A stretch of 64,000 bases of DNA, taken from assembly GCA_025084515.1 (NCBI GenBank), contig JAJAGP010000185.1, positions 62,001 to 126,000 on the forward strand, written 5' to 3'. Positions 45,129-57,054 of the stretch are shown one piece after another; within the stretch, counting starts at the first letter, position 1; each line of letters opens with the position of its first letter. The notes beneath the pieces were generated by a model. That model was not told the origin of the DNA. It searched no databases and saw only the letters and a list, made by a program, of their open reading frames with translations. The DNA comes from Ancistrus triradiatus (taxonomy: Eukaryota > Chordata > Actinopteri > Siluriformes > Loricariidae). The translations under genes and the position numbers were made by a program.

Positions 45129-46315
45129 ATCCAAATCCTCAGTATTTTAACATGGTGATCCCAGTATCTTGAAGTAATCCGTGTTCCTGCTGAAATCCTG
45201 TCAGATGATTTGAAAATGAGAATCCACAAGAGGGGACCTTGATGGATCTGGAGAGACTATAGGCGCTTTTGCACCAAACATTGCTAAGGACTAATTTGAG
45301 AGGAACGTCCCCCATGGAACTCCCCCAACTCCCCTTTGTTTTGGTTTGCATTTGCACCGGCATTAGTAACGCTGTGTGACGCTGAGGTGACGGATTGCAC
45401 TTAGACGAATCACGCTCAGAATCACACCGTACCTCCTCTGTCTCTCAGTGCTACTCGTGGAGGGTGGGCCGCTGGCACTGTGAGACACATAGCACAGACC
45501 AGACTGCCAAGCTGCCGCTGTGGCTTGGGTACTACCTTGTAAGGTTGTATCGATACCCTAGTACTTAATGTCAGTTGGCATCTCTTGTATTAAATGCTCA
45601 CATTAAGTCCAAAAGGTGCTAGTATTCCCTTCCTACTACAGCCTTAATGCTGATCTTTCTTTCAGCAGGTGAACATGAGCACACTCTGTAATTGTATCTT
45701 CCCTCTGAAGAAACTCAACCCCTTTTTCCTCTCCAAATGTGTAGGCTTTTTCATGTGGGGGATGACTTGAAGGCGCAATCAGCATGCATGCATATTTGAA
45801 TATGAAGCAATATTACAGCTTTCTGCTGTCCTAGGAGCTTTCATTTTTAAGGAACCAATTTTTAAATTGGACAAAGTTTGACCTTTATGGCCATGTTCCA
45901 AAGTTGGACCAGCAGCCAGGTGTTTCATTAGTGACTTGAAATGTTTATTGGAGGATTCACAGTAATGTTATGAACATTTCGTATGAGACCTGAGTATTTG
46001 TAGTCTAATGGACATATTACAGCAGTGATTGGGTTGCACCAGGCTGCTGGTGCAGGGTTTTCGCATTTTCGTGCAGGATTTGGGCTCTGCCTGACAATAC
46101 GGGTGATAAATTACTCCTCTCTTCCCCTTGCTTTTACCTCTCTCCCTCACTTCCTGCGGTTCTGCTGAAGGGAAATGAATGGACCTCCTGTTTGCTGCAT
46201 CTGCATCTCCCACCCCGTCAGATATGGTGCTGTGTTGGTCTGGGTGTTCCTGGGAGTGTGTCAGGGGTTTGTGTGTGTATTTGTGGAAGGAGGGTCTTTT
46301 TAAATTATGCACTAG

Positions 46316-46318
<3 letters not shown>
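45129..46318. other. Intronic, nothing recognised
   Basis: No exon, RNA gene or named repeat recognised. Confidence 0.45.

Positions 46319-46363
<45 letters not shown>
46319..46363 (+). repeat. (TG)n microsatellite
   Basis: An uninterrupted TG repeat of about 22 units, likely length-variable between individuals. Confidence 0.95.
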
Positions 46364-46364
<1 letters not shown>

Positions 46365-47225
46365 ACTCAAGCAGGCCATTTTGTGCTGTGTGGGCTTGAG
46401 GCAGGCAGATAAGCTTTTTTTTTTTCTAAAACGAGCAATTAAAACTTGATCAGGCCGTCAATTCAAATGGAATGAAATGGAACCAAAACGTAATTAAAGC
46501 GATAACATGCAAACAACAACAATTATATCTCTTACTTTTCTGTTAGCAAATTTAATTATTTGCAGTGGCTTAAACTTGTATATGAGAATGCGCCTCTACT
46601 TTACACAAATACACACTAGCACTAGCAATGTACTGTATAAACACATTGAGAAGATAAGCGTCCAAGTTACTGGTTCTTGGGGCAGTTTTTTTGTCCCGGT
46701 TCACCGCTTTAAGGCTAGGTAGACAGAAGAAATTGGGTTATTTGAGAATTACTGTAAAATCTTTGCCAGCATATATAAATGTCCAATTAGTGTGTTTAAA
46801 GGCGCTGCTGAATTGACAGTGTATTCCCACTCCGCCTAGTAAGCGCATATGGCGCTATGGCTGTTCATCCACACTGTTAATTAGACTATCTAGTTTTGCT
46901 GGATTCTCAGCAGACTGATTTTAGCTGAAAGAAGCCCTAACTCTTGATCCTACAACACATGTAGATGCATGCACGCACTTGGACGATCCAGCAGGCGGTG
47001 TTGATTAACATTACTGATACTGGTGATATTTTACATTTAGGATGTGTTCATACTTGACAGGTTTGGTGCAGTTAAAATGAAACCTGGTGCGATTGCTCCG
47101 TCAGTGTGGTTCATTTGAACAAGTGTCAAGAGGTTGTCATCTGAACCCTGGTGCACACCAAAACAAGTTGGCCGAGACTTGAAGCCCTGAACATGTCCCA
47201 GAAGAACTCGTGTGATTCAGTTGAT
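46364..47225. other. Intronic, nothing recognised
   Basis: No coding frame, splice-bounded exon or named repeat. Confidence 0.45.
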
Positions 47226-47414
47226 ATATTTACAGCATTTAGCAGACGCCCTTACCCAGAGCGACTTACAATTGATACAATCTTGCAATCCAAGCAATTG
47301 TGGGTTAAGGGTCTTGCTCAAGGACCCAACAGTGGCAGCTTGGCAGAGGTGGGATTTGAACCCTGGACCTTTTGGCTCATAGTCCAGTCCCTTAACCGCT
47401 AGGCTACCACAATC
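47226..47414 (-). repeat. SINE family S, copy 7
   Basis: Minus strand: head TGTGGTAGCCTAGCGGTTAA and GGTTCAAATCCCACC; tail GTCGCTCTGGGTAAGGGCG. Complete. Confidence 0.87.
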
Positions 47415-47506
47415 CCATATATGAAGCCAGCATGGATCAAAAAATGTAAATGAACCAAACACAGGGTGTGACGTTACAAGAAGCGACTCTTAAAAACACA
47501 CCCCTA

Positions 47507-47656
47507 ATCCTACAATGTGATTTCCTGGATTTTTTTCTCATTTCGTCTCTCATAGTTGAAGTGTACCTATGATGAAAATTACAGACCTCTCTCGTCTTTC
47601 TAAGTCGGAGAACTTGCACAATCAGGGACTGACTAAATACTTTTTTTGCCCCACTA
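47507..47656. mobile_element. Solo end of a Tc1-A element
   Basis: Only the right inverted repeat remains: CCTACAATGTGATTTCCTGG, GTCTCTCATAGTTGAAGTG, ATTACAGACCTCTCTCGTC and the terminus TTTGCCCCACTA, leading into a TA microsatellite. No transposase. Confidence 0.85.
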
Positions 47657-47671
47657 TATATATATATATAT

Positions 47672-48412
47672 GGCTGAGAGCCGAAAATGACAAATTTTGT
47701 CCCATAAGGCATAATGCAAATTGAATTAATCCCTTCCAGACCCCCTGAAAATCCACGCTCTATAAGGTATTATATGAATTAATGGAGTTGTATTGTACAG
47801 GTGCTCCCTGACTTACGATGGGAATATGTTCCGACAAATCCATCATAAGTTAAACGTGTCATTAACCGATGAGTTTAATATAGTCTATACTGTATAATAG
47901 CAGAGCTTACCTTATTGTTTAAAAACAACTTATACATTAACCTACATAAACCTACATAACCTATAATAAAGTGTTGAAAATCTCATGTAATTTACTGAGT
48001 AATGGAATGAAAGTGAAAAGTAACAGCAAAACACTTACTGTCTTGATGAACTCAGGGCACTAGTTGCTAATGCTAACTTCTCAGCCTGAAAGTGATCTGG
48101 AGGACTCAGTCCTAGATTTCCTTTCGGTTGGCTGTAATCATCGACCATTTTAGGATCCATGTTGACTCGCCTTAAGAATACAGTACTATAGATGTAAAAA
48201 TAAAGAAAAAGACGATAAACACATTGGAGATCTTGACTGAGAAAGAGGTATTGTGAGAGAAAATCACTGTGTGAATCACGAATCAAGTTTCAGCTAGAAC
48301 GAGTGCTCCGAGTACCGAGCAAACAGAGAACCGAGACAAGTTTTAGTCAAAATGTGTAGAAATTTGAGTTCTGAGGTGGTTGAGACCCGACTTACCATTG
48401 TGTGCGTGCATA
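47672..48412. mobile_element. Family N element, copy 2
   Basis: It shares GAGAGCCGAAAATGAC, CCAGACCCCCTGAAAATCCA, ACAGGTGCTCCCTGACTTA and CATCATAAGTTAAACGTG with 21092-21911, and ends near GGTGGTTGAGACCCGAC. No coding frame attributable to the element. Confidence 0.68.
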
Positions 48413-48597
48413 CTCCCAGAAAGTTTAGACAGTAATACCACATTGTAATTTTGCCATACCTTCTCACAACACGTAAAATGTGTTTTGATAGTTAGCCAAG
48501 TTACCAAGCGATGAAGTGATGCAGGTGTTATTTTGTCCCATTCTTCCTGCAACCACGTCTTAAGGTGTGCAGCAGTACGGGATTGTCGTTGTGGCAT
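48413..48597 (-). pseudogene. Possible Tc1-like transposase C-terminus
   Basis: Minus strand: HLKTWLQEEWDKITPASLH resembles the late part of Tc1-like transposases (an EEW.KI..  block after the third catalytic residue). No catalytic motif is visible. Assignment rests on this single block. Confidence 0.4.
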
Positions 48598-50176
48598 TGT
48601 ACGTTATAAAAATTCTCCACATTTTTGGGCTATCATCTGCTGTATGGGTGAGTGCTTGGCTATTTGTGATGCTAATCAGGTCATAGTTGAATCAGAAAGT
48701 ACTTTTTTCCATGAAATCCTTTTTCTCGAGGTAAAGAAGTGGCTTGTGGTAAGACCAGAGAGTCCTTTACTATCTTGTTCCAAGTGAATGATTCTGTCTT
48801 TATTAACAGATCATATGTTATGAACTTTTTGAGGGCTTTGTGTGTGCGTTTGCGTGATTTGTTCTGACAGGGAAATCACCAATAATTATCATGTTTGGCT
48901 GTGTGATCTCAGTAATTGAATCGATTAAAATGAGCAGTGCTATTGTTAAGGCACGATAATAACCACAAATGTACCCCTGTTAGCTACAATGGTATTTTCT
49001 TCCAGTTCATTTGCAGCTTCTGTTTGCCTTCATGTGAACACTTTGCTCTGACCTTTGCTGTTTCAGCAGCTAAAAGGAAAGGTTTCAAATATAGATGGGG
49101 TGATTAAACTGTCGAAGATTGGGAGAGACCCATTACCATCCCAAATGTGTGATTAGCTAGTACTTCTTTAATTAGATTTTTAGGTCACTGAAAGCCCCCC
49201 CTCCAATCTCTCTCACATGCACAAAACCCACCAAATAATTAGCCTATTTAAATTTTTATTTGCAAGACGACTTCTGTAGAATGTGCTTTTGACAATGAAA
49301 GTAATGCAAGTCATAACAAGCCCTGGAACAATAACTTGAAGGTTTTGTTTATGCACAGTGCAGATGTGCCACTTTTCTAACAGTTTTGATTTATTTCTCT
49401 CTCACTTTTCCTGGTCAGAGACATGTGTGGTCTTGACTCCAGCCTAGAATTCACTGGTGATAGGCAGGTGCAAGGTTCACTGTTGAAGTGTCAAACATCC
49501 AACCCCCCCATCTCTGTGTGATACGCATCCCTGTGTGAAGGCACTGGCAGAATTCGAACCCAGATCACTATGTGCCACCTAATCACCACTAAACAAATGC
49601 TAGATAATTATTTTTATAGGTTTCGGGATAATTTTGGTCTTGTAAGTTTTCTGTTGACATATCTTTAAACCTGGAGTAGGTTGGTTTCTGCTGTTGTTCA
49701 GTGATTTGCTTGGCTGATTAGTCCAATAGAACGGTGGAAGTCAGGATTTCCATTACTGCTGTATCATTTACTTTCAAACCACAGTGCCCTATATAGAAAA
49801 ATAGTCTTATTCAGATTTCGATATACTATAGAGGGTGATGCCATACTTTGCCTACAACAAAGCAAACATACAAAATAAGAAGAATATTGGTATCACTGAT
49901 AGTAAACCAGGAATTGCAGTTGATGAGGATGATGTTTGTAATTAGGCCGCTCACAGTCATGTTACTTTAGCCGACGATTAGTTGTCATATAAGTAATTGC
50001 CATGAACAGTTTAATTGTCTGTTCATTGAATGCAGCTAATGAAGTACAAGCCTAAAGTGACTAAACAGCCATCTTTCCTACTAGCCATGTTTGATTAGGA
50101 CCTAATACTGATCACTCTCAGGGTGATGCGCTGCATGTTCATGCATCCAAAAACTCACACAAATCTACAAAATATG
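48598..50176. other. Intronic, nothing recognised
   Basis: A weak tRNA-like head in reverse (near 49545-49595, GAATTCGAACCCAGATCA) may be a SINE remnant. Otherwise no exon or repeat recognised. Confidence 0.4.
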
Positions 50177-50909
50177 CAGTGAGGCAAAAAAGTATTTAGT
50201 CAGCCACTGATTGTGTAAGTTCTCCTACTTAGAAAGATGAGAGAGGTCTGTTATTTTCATCATAGGTACACTTCAACTATGAGAGACAAAATGAGAAAAT
50301 AAATCCAGGAAATCACATTGTAGGATTTTTAGGAGAATTTAAATTGTAAATTATGGTGGAAAATAAGTATTTGGTCAATAACTTTGATTCAACTCAATAC
50401 TTTGTAACATAAACCTTTGTTGGCAATGACAGAGGTCAAACGTTTCCTGTAAGTATTCACCAGGTTTGCACACATTGTAGCTGGTATTTTGGCCCATTCC
50501 TCCATGCAGATCTCCTCTAGAGCAGTGATGTTTTGGGGCTGTCGCTGGGCAACACGGACTTTTCAACTCCCCTTCACAAATTTTCTATGGGGTTGAGGTC
50601 TGGAGACTAGCTAGGCCACTCCAGGACCCTTGAAATGCTTTTTATGGAGCCACTCCTTTGGTGCCTGAGCAGTGTGTTTGGGGGTCAGTGTCATGCTAGA
50701 AGACCCAGCCACGTTCCATCTTCAATGCTCTCACTGATGGAAGAGGTTTTGGCTATGGTTAATGTTACAAAGTATTGAGTTGAACTTTTGTTATTGACCA
50801 AATACTTATTTTCTACCATGATTTACAATTGTAAATATTTTTAAAAATCCTACAATGTGATTTCCGTTATTTTTCTTCTCATTTGTCTCTCATAGTTGAA
50901 GTGTACCTA
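50177..50909 (-). mobile_element. Internally deleted Tc1-A
   Basis: The left end CAGTGAGGCAAAAAAGTATT follows TG rather than TA. C-terminal transposase sequence follows antisense (frame 50566-50375 and onward) to about 50755, where it jumps to the other inverted repeat (AAGTATTGAGTTGAACTTTT). The 5' half of the transposase is missing. The right repeat is cut off at GAAGTGTACCTA by the next fragment. Confidence 0.82.
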
Positions 50910-51028
50910 CAGTGGGGCAAAAAAGTATTAGTCAGCCACTGATTGTGGCAAGTTCTCCTACTTTAGAAAGATGAGAGAGGTCTGTAATTTTCATCATAGG
51001 TACACTTCAACTATGAGAGACAAAAATG
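50910..51028. mobile_element. Tc1-A terminal fragment abutting the previous copy
   Basis: CAGTGGGGCAAAAAAGTATT starts exactly after a TA inside the right repeat of the preceding copy and runs through the standard subterminal sequence to ACTATGAGAGACAAAAATGA, where homology stops. Confidence 0.85.
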
Positions 51029-52663
51029 ATTTGGTTATTTTCTAGCTTTAGTTTCTGACTGGTAATAGACAACGATCGTGCTGAATCTGTTCTCAGGGGC
51101 ATCTGATCAAAGCCTTTGTGTGGAATATTGTGGTTTTTGTTAATGTACAGGCTTGGTTCCTGTAATGTTTGACATATTTTCCGTTCTGATTTAGCTTGTC
51201 TGGGGCAACAGCTCCCTGCACCAGTTTGTCTTTAGAAATGTGCGTTGATAAACATAATAATACGCAATGTGTTTTTTTGGACAAGGGAGGCAATGGTGAA
51301 GAGATAACTAAAACATTTTTTTTTGAGATCATTACATGATGGAGTGCTAAAGTTTTCCTTCTGTGGGAATTCTTCACCAGTGGCAAGTCGGTATTTACAA
51401 CATGCTTGCATTACCTGAAGGGTGAACTCGGGGCAATGCATTCATTTGCATGAATTTACATGCTTAAAGAGTGCATGGACTGGCACTTTGTTAGAAACGG
51501 GACTAAGTCGATAAATCAAAACAAGTGGGATGTTCAAATGAGCGTGCAGCTGTTTGGTCGGCACGGCGACACAGTACAGAGCAGGAGGGAAGGAGTAGGT
51601 GACCAGAGCATCTGCGTACTAAATCACGCATGAATAATTATAAGCCCATTGCTCCTGTCCCTTTGAGAAAAATAACCGGAGGGGACAGACAAAGGCTGGA
51701 AGCTCCAGACTGCTGGGACACGTACAAGGATTCCACCCTTGTCCACTCTTTACTGAGATTGGACTATGGAAATGCCCTGCTCTTAAATATCACACAGAGA
51801 TTTACTAGTGTGACTCTGTGCGTTTGTGTAGCAATGTGTGCACAACTGACATTTGTCTTAAAAAGAAATATGCAATTGATTTACTACTGGGCTTGGTGCA
51901 GGATTTTGCTTTTCAAATGAGTAAACTCATCCTGGTCTGTCCATTTGTAGGCTTGTGCTTTTTACCATTACCTCGCTGTTCGAAAGAAACTACCACCATT
52001 GCACTGTCAAAAAATCTACGAGTTTTTGGATCAGGATATGGAACACATAGTAACCACAGCAAAACAAATTCCTGATGGAAGTGTATTACTAGTGTATTAG
52101 CAATTTCTGTTATAATTATAGACAGTTGTCTGTCTATTAATTAATCACTATTCTCAAGAAATGGTACTCTGGTGGTGATTATTGGATTACTTGACCGTTG
52201 AAATAACTTTAAGATGATGGACGCCTCTCAGCAAGATTGGACTCCATAAAGGAATGCTTCAACATTAGTGTCCAGGTCTGGCTTCTTTCTCCCTAATTTA
52301 CTCACCCCTCACACAAGTGGTTCTTCAGCTTCAGCTTCCCCTGCATTAATTGGACTCTAATGAAGTTGTACTTCAATGCATTAAATAGCCTTTTCTTTTT
52401 TGGTGTCTGTTTTTCTGCCAGTCCCAGAACACATCCTAAAAACAGACACACACTTTCCTTCTTTCTCAGTAGACTGAGACAAGGAAAAGATGAGGCTGTG
52501 AAAGACATATTTGTAATGAATTCTTAAATAAATGACAGTTGCCTTCTGAGCCGTAGGCCATTCCTGACCAGCTGTGCAAAAGATAACAGCTAAAAGAGAG
52601 CTGGTGAGAAAAAAAACAATTTACATAACTGTGCTACTGGTTAACAGGGGCTGTCTGGAGATT
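51029..52663. other. Intronic, nothing firmly recognised
   Basis: A frame at 51630-51920 includes SLLRLDYGNALLL, faintly like a LINE reverse transcriptase block, but the rest does not fit. Otherwise no named repeat. Confidence 0.4.

Positions 52664-52691
<28 letters not shown>
52664..52691 (+). repeat. (AC)n microsatellite
   Basis: A short AC repeat immediately before the Tc1-A-type terminus at 52692. Confidence 0.9.
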
Positions 52692-52694
<3 letters not shown>

Positions 52695-52722
52695 TGGGGC
52701 AAAAAGTATATATATGTATATA

Positions 52723-53762
52723 CACTGCTCAAAAAAATTAAAGGGAACACTCAAATAACACATCCTAGATCTGAATATGGTCTCACAAAGGGTCTAAGGA
52801 TCTCATCTCGGTGCCTAATGGCAGTCAGTCTACCTCTGGCGAGCACATGGAGGGGCTGTGCGGGCCCTCCAAAGAAATGCCACCTTCACCCCATTACTGA
52901 CCCACTGCCCAACCGGTCCATGCTGAAGGATGTTGCAGGCAGCAGATCGCTCTCCACAGCGTCTCCAGACCCTGTCATGTCTGTCACATGTGCTCAGTGT
53001 GAACCTGCTTCATCTGTGAAGAGCACAGGGCCGCCAGTGGTTGGAATTTGCCAATCCTGGTGTTCTCCTGGCAAATGCCAAGCGTCCTGCACGGTGTTGG
53101 GCTGTTGAGCAACAACCCCCCATCTGTGGACGTCGGGGGCCCTCATACCATCCTCATGGAGTCGGTTTCTAACCGTTTGTGCAGACACATGCACATTTGT
53201 GGCCTGGTGGAGGTCATTTTGCAGGGCTCTGGCAGTGCTCCTCCTATTATTCCTTGCACAAAGGCGGAGGTAGCGGTCCTGCTGCTGGGTTGTTGCCCTC
53301 CTACGGCCTTCTCCACATCTCCTGGTGTACTGGCCTGTCTCCTGGTAGCGCCTCCAGCCTCTGGACACTACGCTGACAGACACAGCAAACCTTCTTGCCA
53401 CAGCTCGCATTGATGTGCCATCATGGATGAGCTGCAGTACCTGAGCCACTTATGTGGGTTGTGGAGTCCGTCTCATGCTACCACAAGTGTGAAAGCACCA
53501 CCAACGTTCAAAAGTGACCAAAACATCAGCCAGAAAGCATAGGTACTGAGAAGTGGTCTGTGGTCCCCACCTGCAGAACCAGTGTGTCTTGCTAATTACC
53601 AATAATTTCCACCTGTTGTCTATTCCATTTGCACAACAGCATGTGAAATTGATTATCAATCAGCGTTGCTTCCTAAGTGAACAGTTTGATTTCACCGAAG
53701 TTTGATTTACTTGGAGTTATATTGTGTTGTTTAAGTGTTCCCTTTATTTTTTTTGAGCAGTG
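52723..53762 (-). mobile_element. Tc1-like element, family Tc1-E, internally deleted
   Basis: The left end CACTGCTCAAAAAAATTAAA is followed by GGGAACACTCAAATAACAC and pairs with GTTTAAGTGTTCCCTTTATT and TTTTTTGAGCAGTG at the right. TA precedes the left end. It is 1,040 bp, about a third shorter than usual for this type; the missing part is the second half of the transposase (junction near 52770-52790). Confidence 0.88.
52800..53449 (-). pseudogene. Tc1-E transposase, N-terminal half
   Basis: The longest clean transposase frame of its kind here, 53449-52994, gives [20 protein letters not shown], a paired-like helix-turn-helix, a second HTH ([20 protein letters not shown]), and a linker to VLFTDEAG with the first catalytic Asp. 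A frameshift and then HVLARG/TAIRHRDEI-type traces follow to about 52800. The other two catalytic residues are deleted. At most it could encode a DNA-binding fragment; there is no evidence that it does. Its upstream boundary is a GTG or further codon; the true ATG lies in decayed sequence. Confidence 0.82.
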
Positions 53763-53800
53763 TGTGTATGTGTGTGTGTATATATATATATTCCCCACTG

Positions 53801-54129
53801 TCCTTACACTTTTAATAATGCGTTGGACAGTTTTTAACCCAATTTAAGTAATTTCAGCAATCTCCTTACATGTTTTGTCTGCTTGATGCATGCCAATATT
53901 TTGACCCTTCTGAAACAGATGAACATCTTTTCCACCACCATAGGATGTTTCTTTCGACATGGTTGTGTAACAAATGAGAAGCTACTCACTGCATCAGTTA
54001 GGGTTAAATAACTTGTTGCCAGTTGAAACATAATCACCAATGCAGTAATTATCTGGTGGGAGGCTTTTTTTAAATCCATTTGCTTAGTTAAATCCAGGTG
54101 GTAACCTGTTTTTTGGCCAGGCAGTGGGT
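53801..54129. other. Intronic, nothing recognised
   Basis: No coding frame or named repeat. Confidence 0.4.
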
Positions 54130-54919
54130 TTCCAGAGAATGGTCTGAAAAAGAGAAAATATAACGTGAACTGACTGGATACAATTTTTTTTTTGTTGATT
54201 CCTGAGATCAGAGGAGAATGATCAGACTGGTTCATGCTGATAGAAACGCAAGAGTAATTTGAATAACCACTCGTTACAATCATGGTATTCAGCAGAGCAG
54301 CTCTGAATGTGCTACCTAATGAACATTGAGGCAGATGGGCTACAGCAGCAAAAGACCACACCAGGTACCACTCCTGTCAGCTTGTCAGCTGAGGTTACAG
54401 TTTGCACGGGCTCACCAAAACTGGACAATAGAAGAAACGCTGCCTGGACTGATGAGTCTTGATTGCTGTTGTGACATTCAGGTGGTAGGGTCAGAATTTT
54501 GGTGTAAACTACATAAAACATGGATCCATCCTGCTTCGTACCACCGGTTTAAGCTGCTGGTGGTGCTGTAGTGGTGTGGGAGATATTTTCTTGGCACACT
54601 TTGGGCTCCTTAACACAAATTGAGCGTCATATAAATAGCACAATTTGATTATTGTTGCTGACTATGTTCATCCCTTATTGACCACAGTGTACCCATTTTC
54701 TGATGGCTACTTCCAGCAGGATAATGTTTCACAAAGCTCAAAGCATCTCAAACGTTTCTTGAAGATCACAGTGAGGTCACTGTACTCAAATGGCTTCTGT
54801 AGTCACCAGATCTCAATCCAATAGAGCACCTTTGACATGTGGTGGAATGGGAGATTGATGTGGTGGATCATGTCAGTATGGAACTGGTATTAGAAAGGTG
54901 TACCTAATTAGTCCTGTAA
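54130..54919 (+). mobile_element. Tc1-D, 5'-truncated copy
   Basis: It starts within the coding region (CCAGAGAATGGTCTGAAAA) and passes ATAACCACTCGTTACAATC, CAGATGGGCTACAGCAGC, CTGCCTGGACTGATGAGTC, GATGGCTACTTCCAGCAGGA and CAATAGAGCACCTTTGACAT to the eroded end GGTGTACCTAATTAGTCC. Transposase traces include W.DES and QQDN regions across several frames. The left inverted repeat and HTH start are missing. Confidence 0.83.
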
Positions 54920-55370
54920 AATCCATCATAAGTTAAATGTAGGATGAACTGAGGAGTTTGGTAGAGCGGTCTATATTGTACCCTAGCGGAGCTTATGACA
55001 AATAATGTTAAGTAATTTAATGTTTAAAACACTTACATTAACCTACAGTTGGCCAAAATCATTAACACAACCCTTATTTTGAAATAAAATGTTGAACAAT
55101 CTCATGTAATTTAGTTAGTAATGGACTGAAAGTGAAAAGTAAACACAAAACTCTTACTCTGGTGAACTCTGTGCTCTAGCATAGCTGGTAATGCTAACTG
55201 CAATCTGTGTTCTGGTGGGTTCAGTTCAGTTTTTATTTCATTTGACAGTCAATACTAACCTTTTTAGGCCCATGGATACTTATTTTCACTAAAAATGCAG
55301 TACTATACATGTAAAAATAAAGAAAAGCATGATAAATACATCAGGGATCTTCACTAAAGCAAGGGCTATT
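54920..55370. mobile_element. Family N element, copy 3, partial
   Basis: It shares AAATCCATCATAAGTTAAAT, TTAATGTTTAAAACACTTAC, GAAAGTGAAAAGTAAACAC and CATGTAAAAATAAAGAAAAG with copies 1 and 2. The left third is missing; it begins directly after the Tc1-D end. Confidence 0.65.
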
Positions 55371-57054
55371 ATCAAAATCATAATATAGTAGATGCTGACA
55401 TTCTAGACGAATGTGACCTCCCTACTTTTTGGGAAACATATTGATGAATGCTCTTACCTGTTTTACCAACACTAAAAACTTGCCTGCATAGCATAGAACT
55501 CAGACCTTGCTCCAATTCAGTAATGTCAGGGGAAATTTCAACCCCTACCTTCAGTAGCTAGCATTTCCAAAATGAAAAGACTTCCTATAAGGTTTTAGAT
55601 GGTTGTCCCCATAGTAAAGCTCGTGATTCTTGAATAAACTGTTCAGAAAGACACATGGATGTGATGGTTGGGTTTGCACATGTCATAGTGGTTTCAGAGG
55701 GAGAATGAGGAGCTATTAATTACATTAGTTGTTGCCCTGGGTCACTGTCAGTCTCAGCCTACTTGTGGACTGTACAGGGTGGGAAAAAAGTACTCTCTCA
55801 GCAGCAGCTTAGTGTACCTTCTGAAAGGCCCTTTTATTTCTTATTAGACCCCTGGTTGAGATGGAAGGCAATTTCATTGTGTTGTCATGGCAATGCCATC
55901 CAACATGGGAGTTTGATTGACATCTCCTACGCCTTTCAAAGCTGAACCCTCCTTCGCAGGCTTGATGACTTACTGACCCTCAGCCATTTACTGTTCCACT
56001 GAATATTTTTCCAAGAGTCGTGCTGAGACCAACCAGCTGGAGTTTAATTGGTCTGACATGAGGAGTGGTCACATTGCAACATATGCCAAGTTTGGTTTTG
56101 GCTCATACTTTGTCTTGCACTGAATGAGGAGGAGGATTGCTAGTTTTGTTTGTGTATCCTGACTAAAGACCTTGTTTGTCTTGAGTAGAAGTGGAAAGCT
56201 GTTGGACTCTTCGAATAGTAACCAGCAAAAAGTCTAATTAGCTCTGGACTCCTGGTGAAGTACTTGCATTTTGGCTTCTGATGATCTTGGCCTGTTGCTC
56301 AATCTCTCTCGCCATGTGTTTCACACTTGTAGATGCCCTCCAGCTGGTGTGGAATAAATAAGTTTGTAATTATCTGGAAGATTTTCAGAGCTGTAGGACC
56401 TCAATGGAATTTTTTTTAAACCAGGGTAACAGTACTTTTTCATGGAAACATGTATACATTAATTACAAGTAAAACACAAAGGCATACATATAAAAATGAA
56501 TTATAGTCTGTTGGCAGCTTAGTACTTAGTATGTGTTACCTCTTGGAGGTTTTAGTTTTAAAAGAAGCTCACCAGACAAAAATTTGTCACCTATGACTGA
56601 AACGTACCCAATAGCATGTAATACTTCCGCGAGCACGAAAAGCAGCTGTGATTTGATTTGGCATGGACTGGACAGGTTCCTGGATGTAGGCGACACTGCG
56701 CAGTCCAGCCAGATTTCATGGATTCCTTCCCTGGCGTCTTAGTCGTTCCAGGTACTCCTACGGATTTTCAAGAGGATTCACATCTGGGAATTCTCAGGGC
56801 CAGTCCAGATGAGAATGTGAGACTGCTCCTGAATGTTCATGATGTGATGGACTGTTGGATATGCCTCAAACTCAGCAGGGGGCGCTACAGGAAGTGTTGT
56901 GATACATTCCCCTCATAACCAGCATTCAGCGTTCATGTGACTTGTAACACAGTAGGTCTTCTGTCCATCTGAACCAAACAGGATGGGATTTGTTGTTTCA
57001 TCCATTGGTAAGTCTTGGGTGCAGGCCCCTCATTTGCCGGTTTTGGTTTGGTTT
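55371..57054. other. Intronic, nothing firmly recognised
   Basis: 56640-56880 faintly resembles antisense Tc1-like coding sequence (TTTTCAAGAGGATTCACATC) but no catalytic motif can be read. Otherwise no named repeat. Confidence 0.4.

Larger units (their letters stand above)
52692..53800. mobile_element. Minimal Tc1-A ends surrounding a Tc1-E insertion
   Basis: The left part CAGTGGGGCAAAAAGTATAT and the right part TATATATATTCCCCACTG are inverted relatives of the Tc1-A terminus. Between them is only TA-rich sequence plus the Tc1-E element at 52723-53762. This may be an extreme deletion derivative of Tc1-A that received a second transposon in its TA repeat. Confidence 0.55.

Noticed and set aside
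46192..46449. A frame rich in alternating Cys and Val
   Set aside because: It is produced by the TG microsatellite at 46319-46363, as is the His-Thr frame on the other strand.
51630..51920. Possible reverse transcriptase fragment
   Set aside because: Only one short block (LLRLDYGNALL) fits, with no FADD/YADD box or tail in the right place; chance similarity cannot be excluded.
53834..54361. A 175-codon minus-strand frame
   Set aside because: Its upstream half overlaps the Tc1-D copy in antisense, and the rest shows no conserved motif, so it is most likely a chance frame.
56533..56918. Possible extra exon or Tc1 coding fragment
   Set aside because: No catalytic motif, no convincing splice sites joined in frame, and no known protein resemblance.
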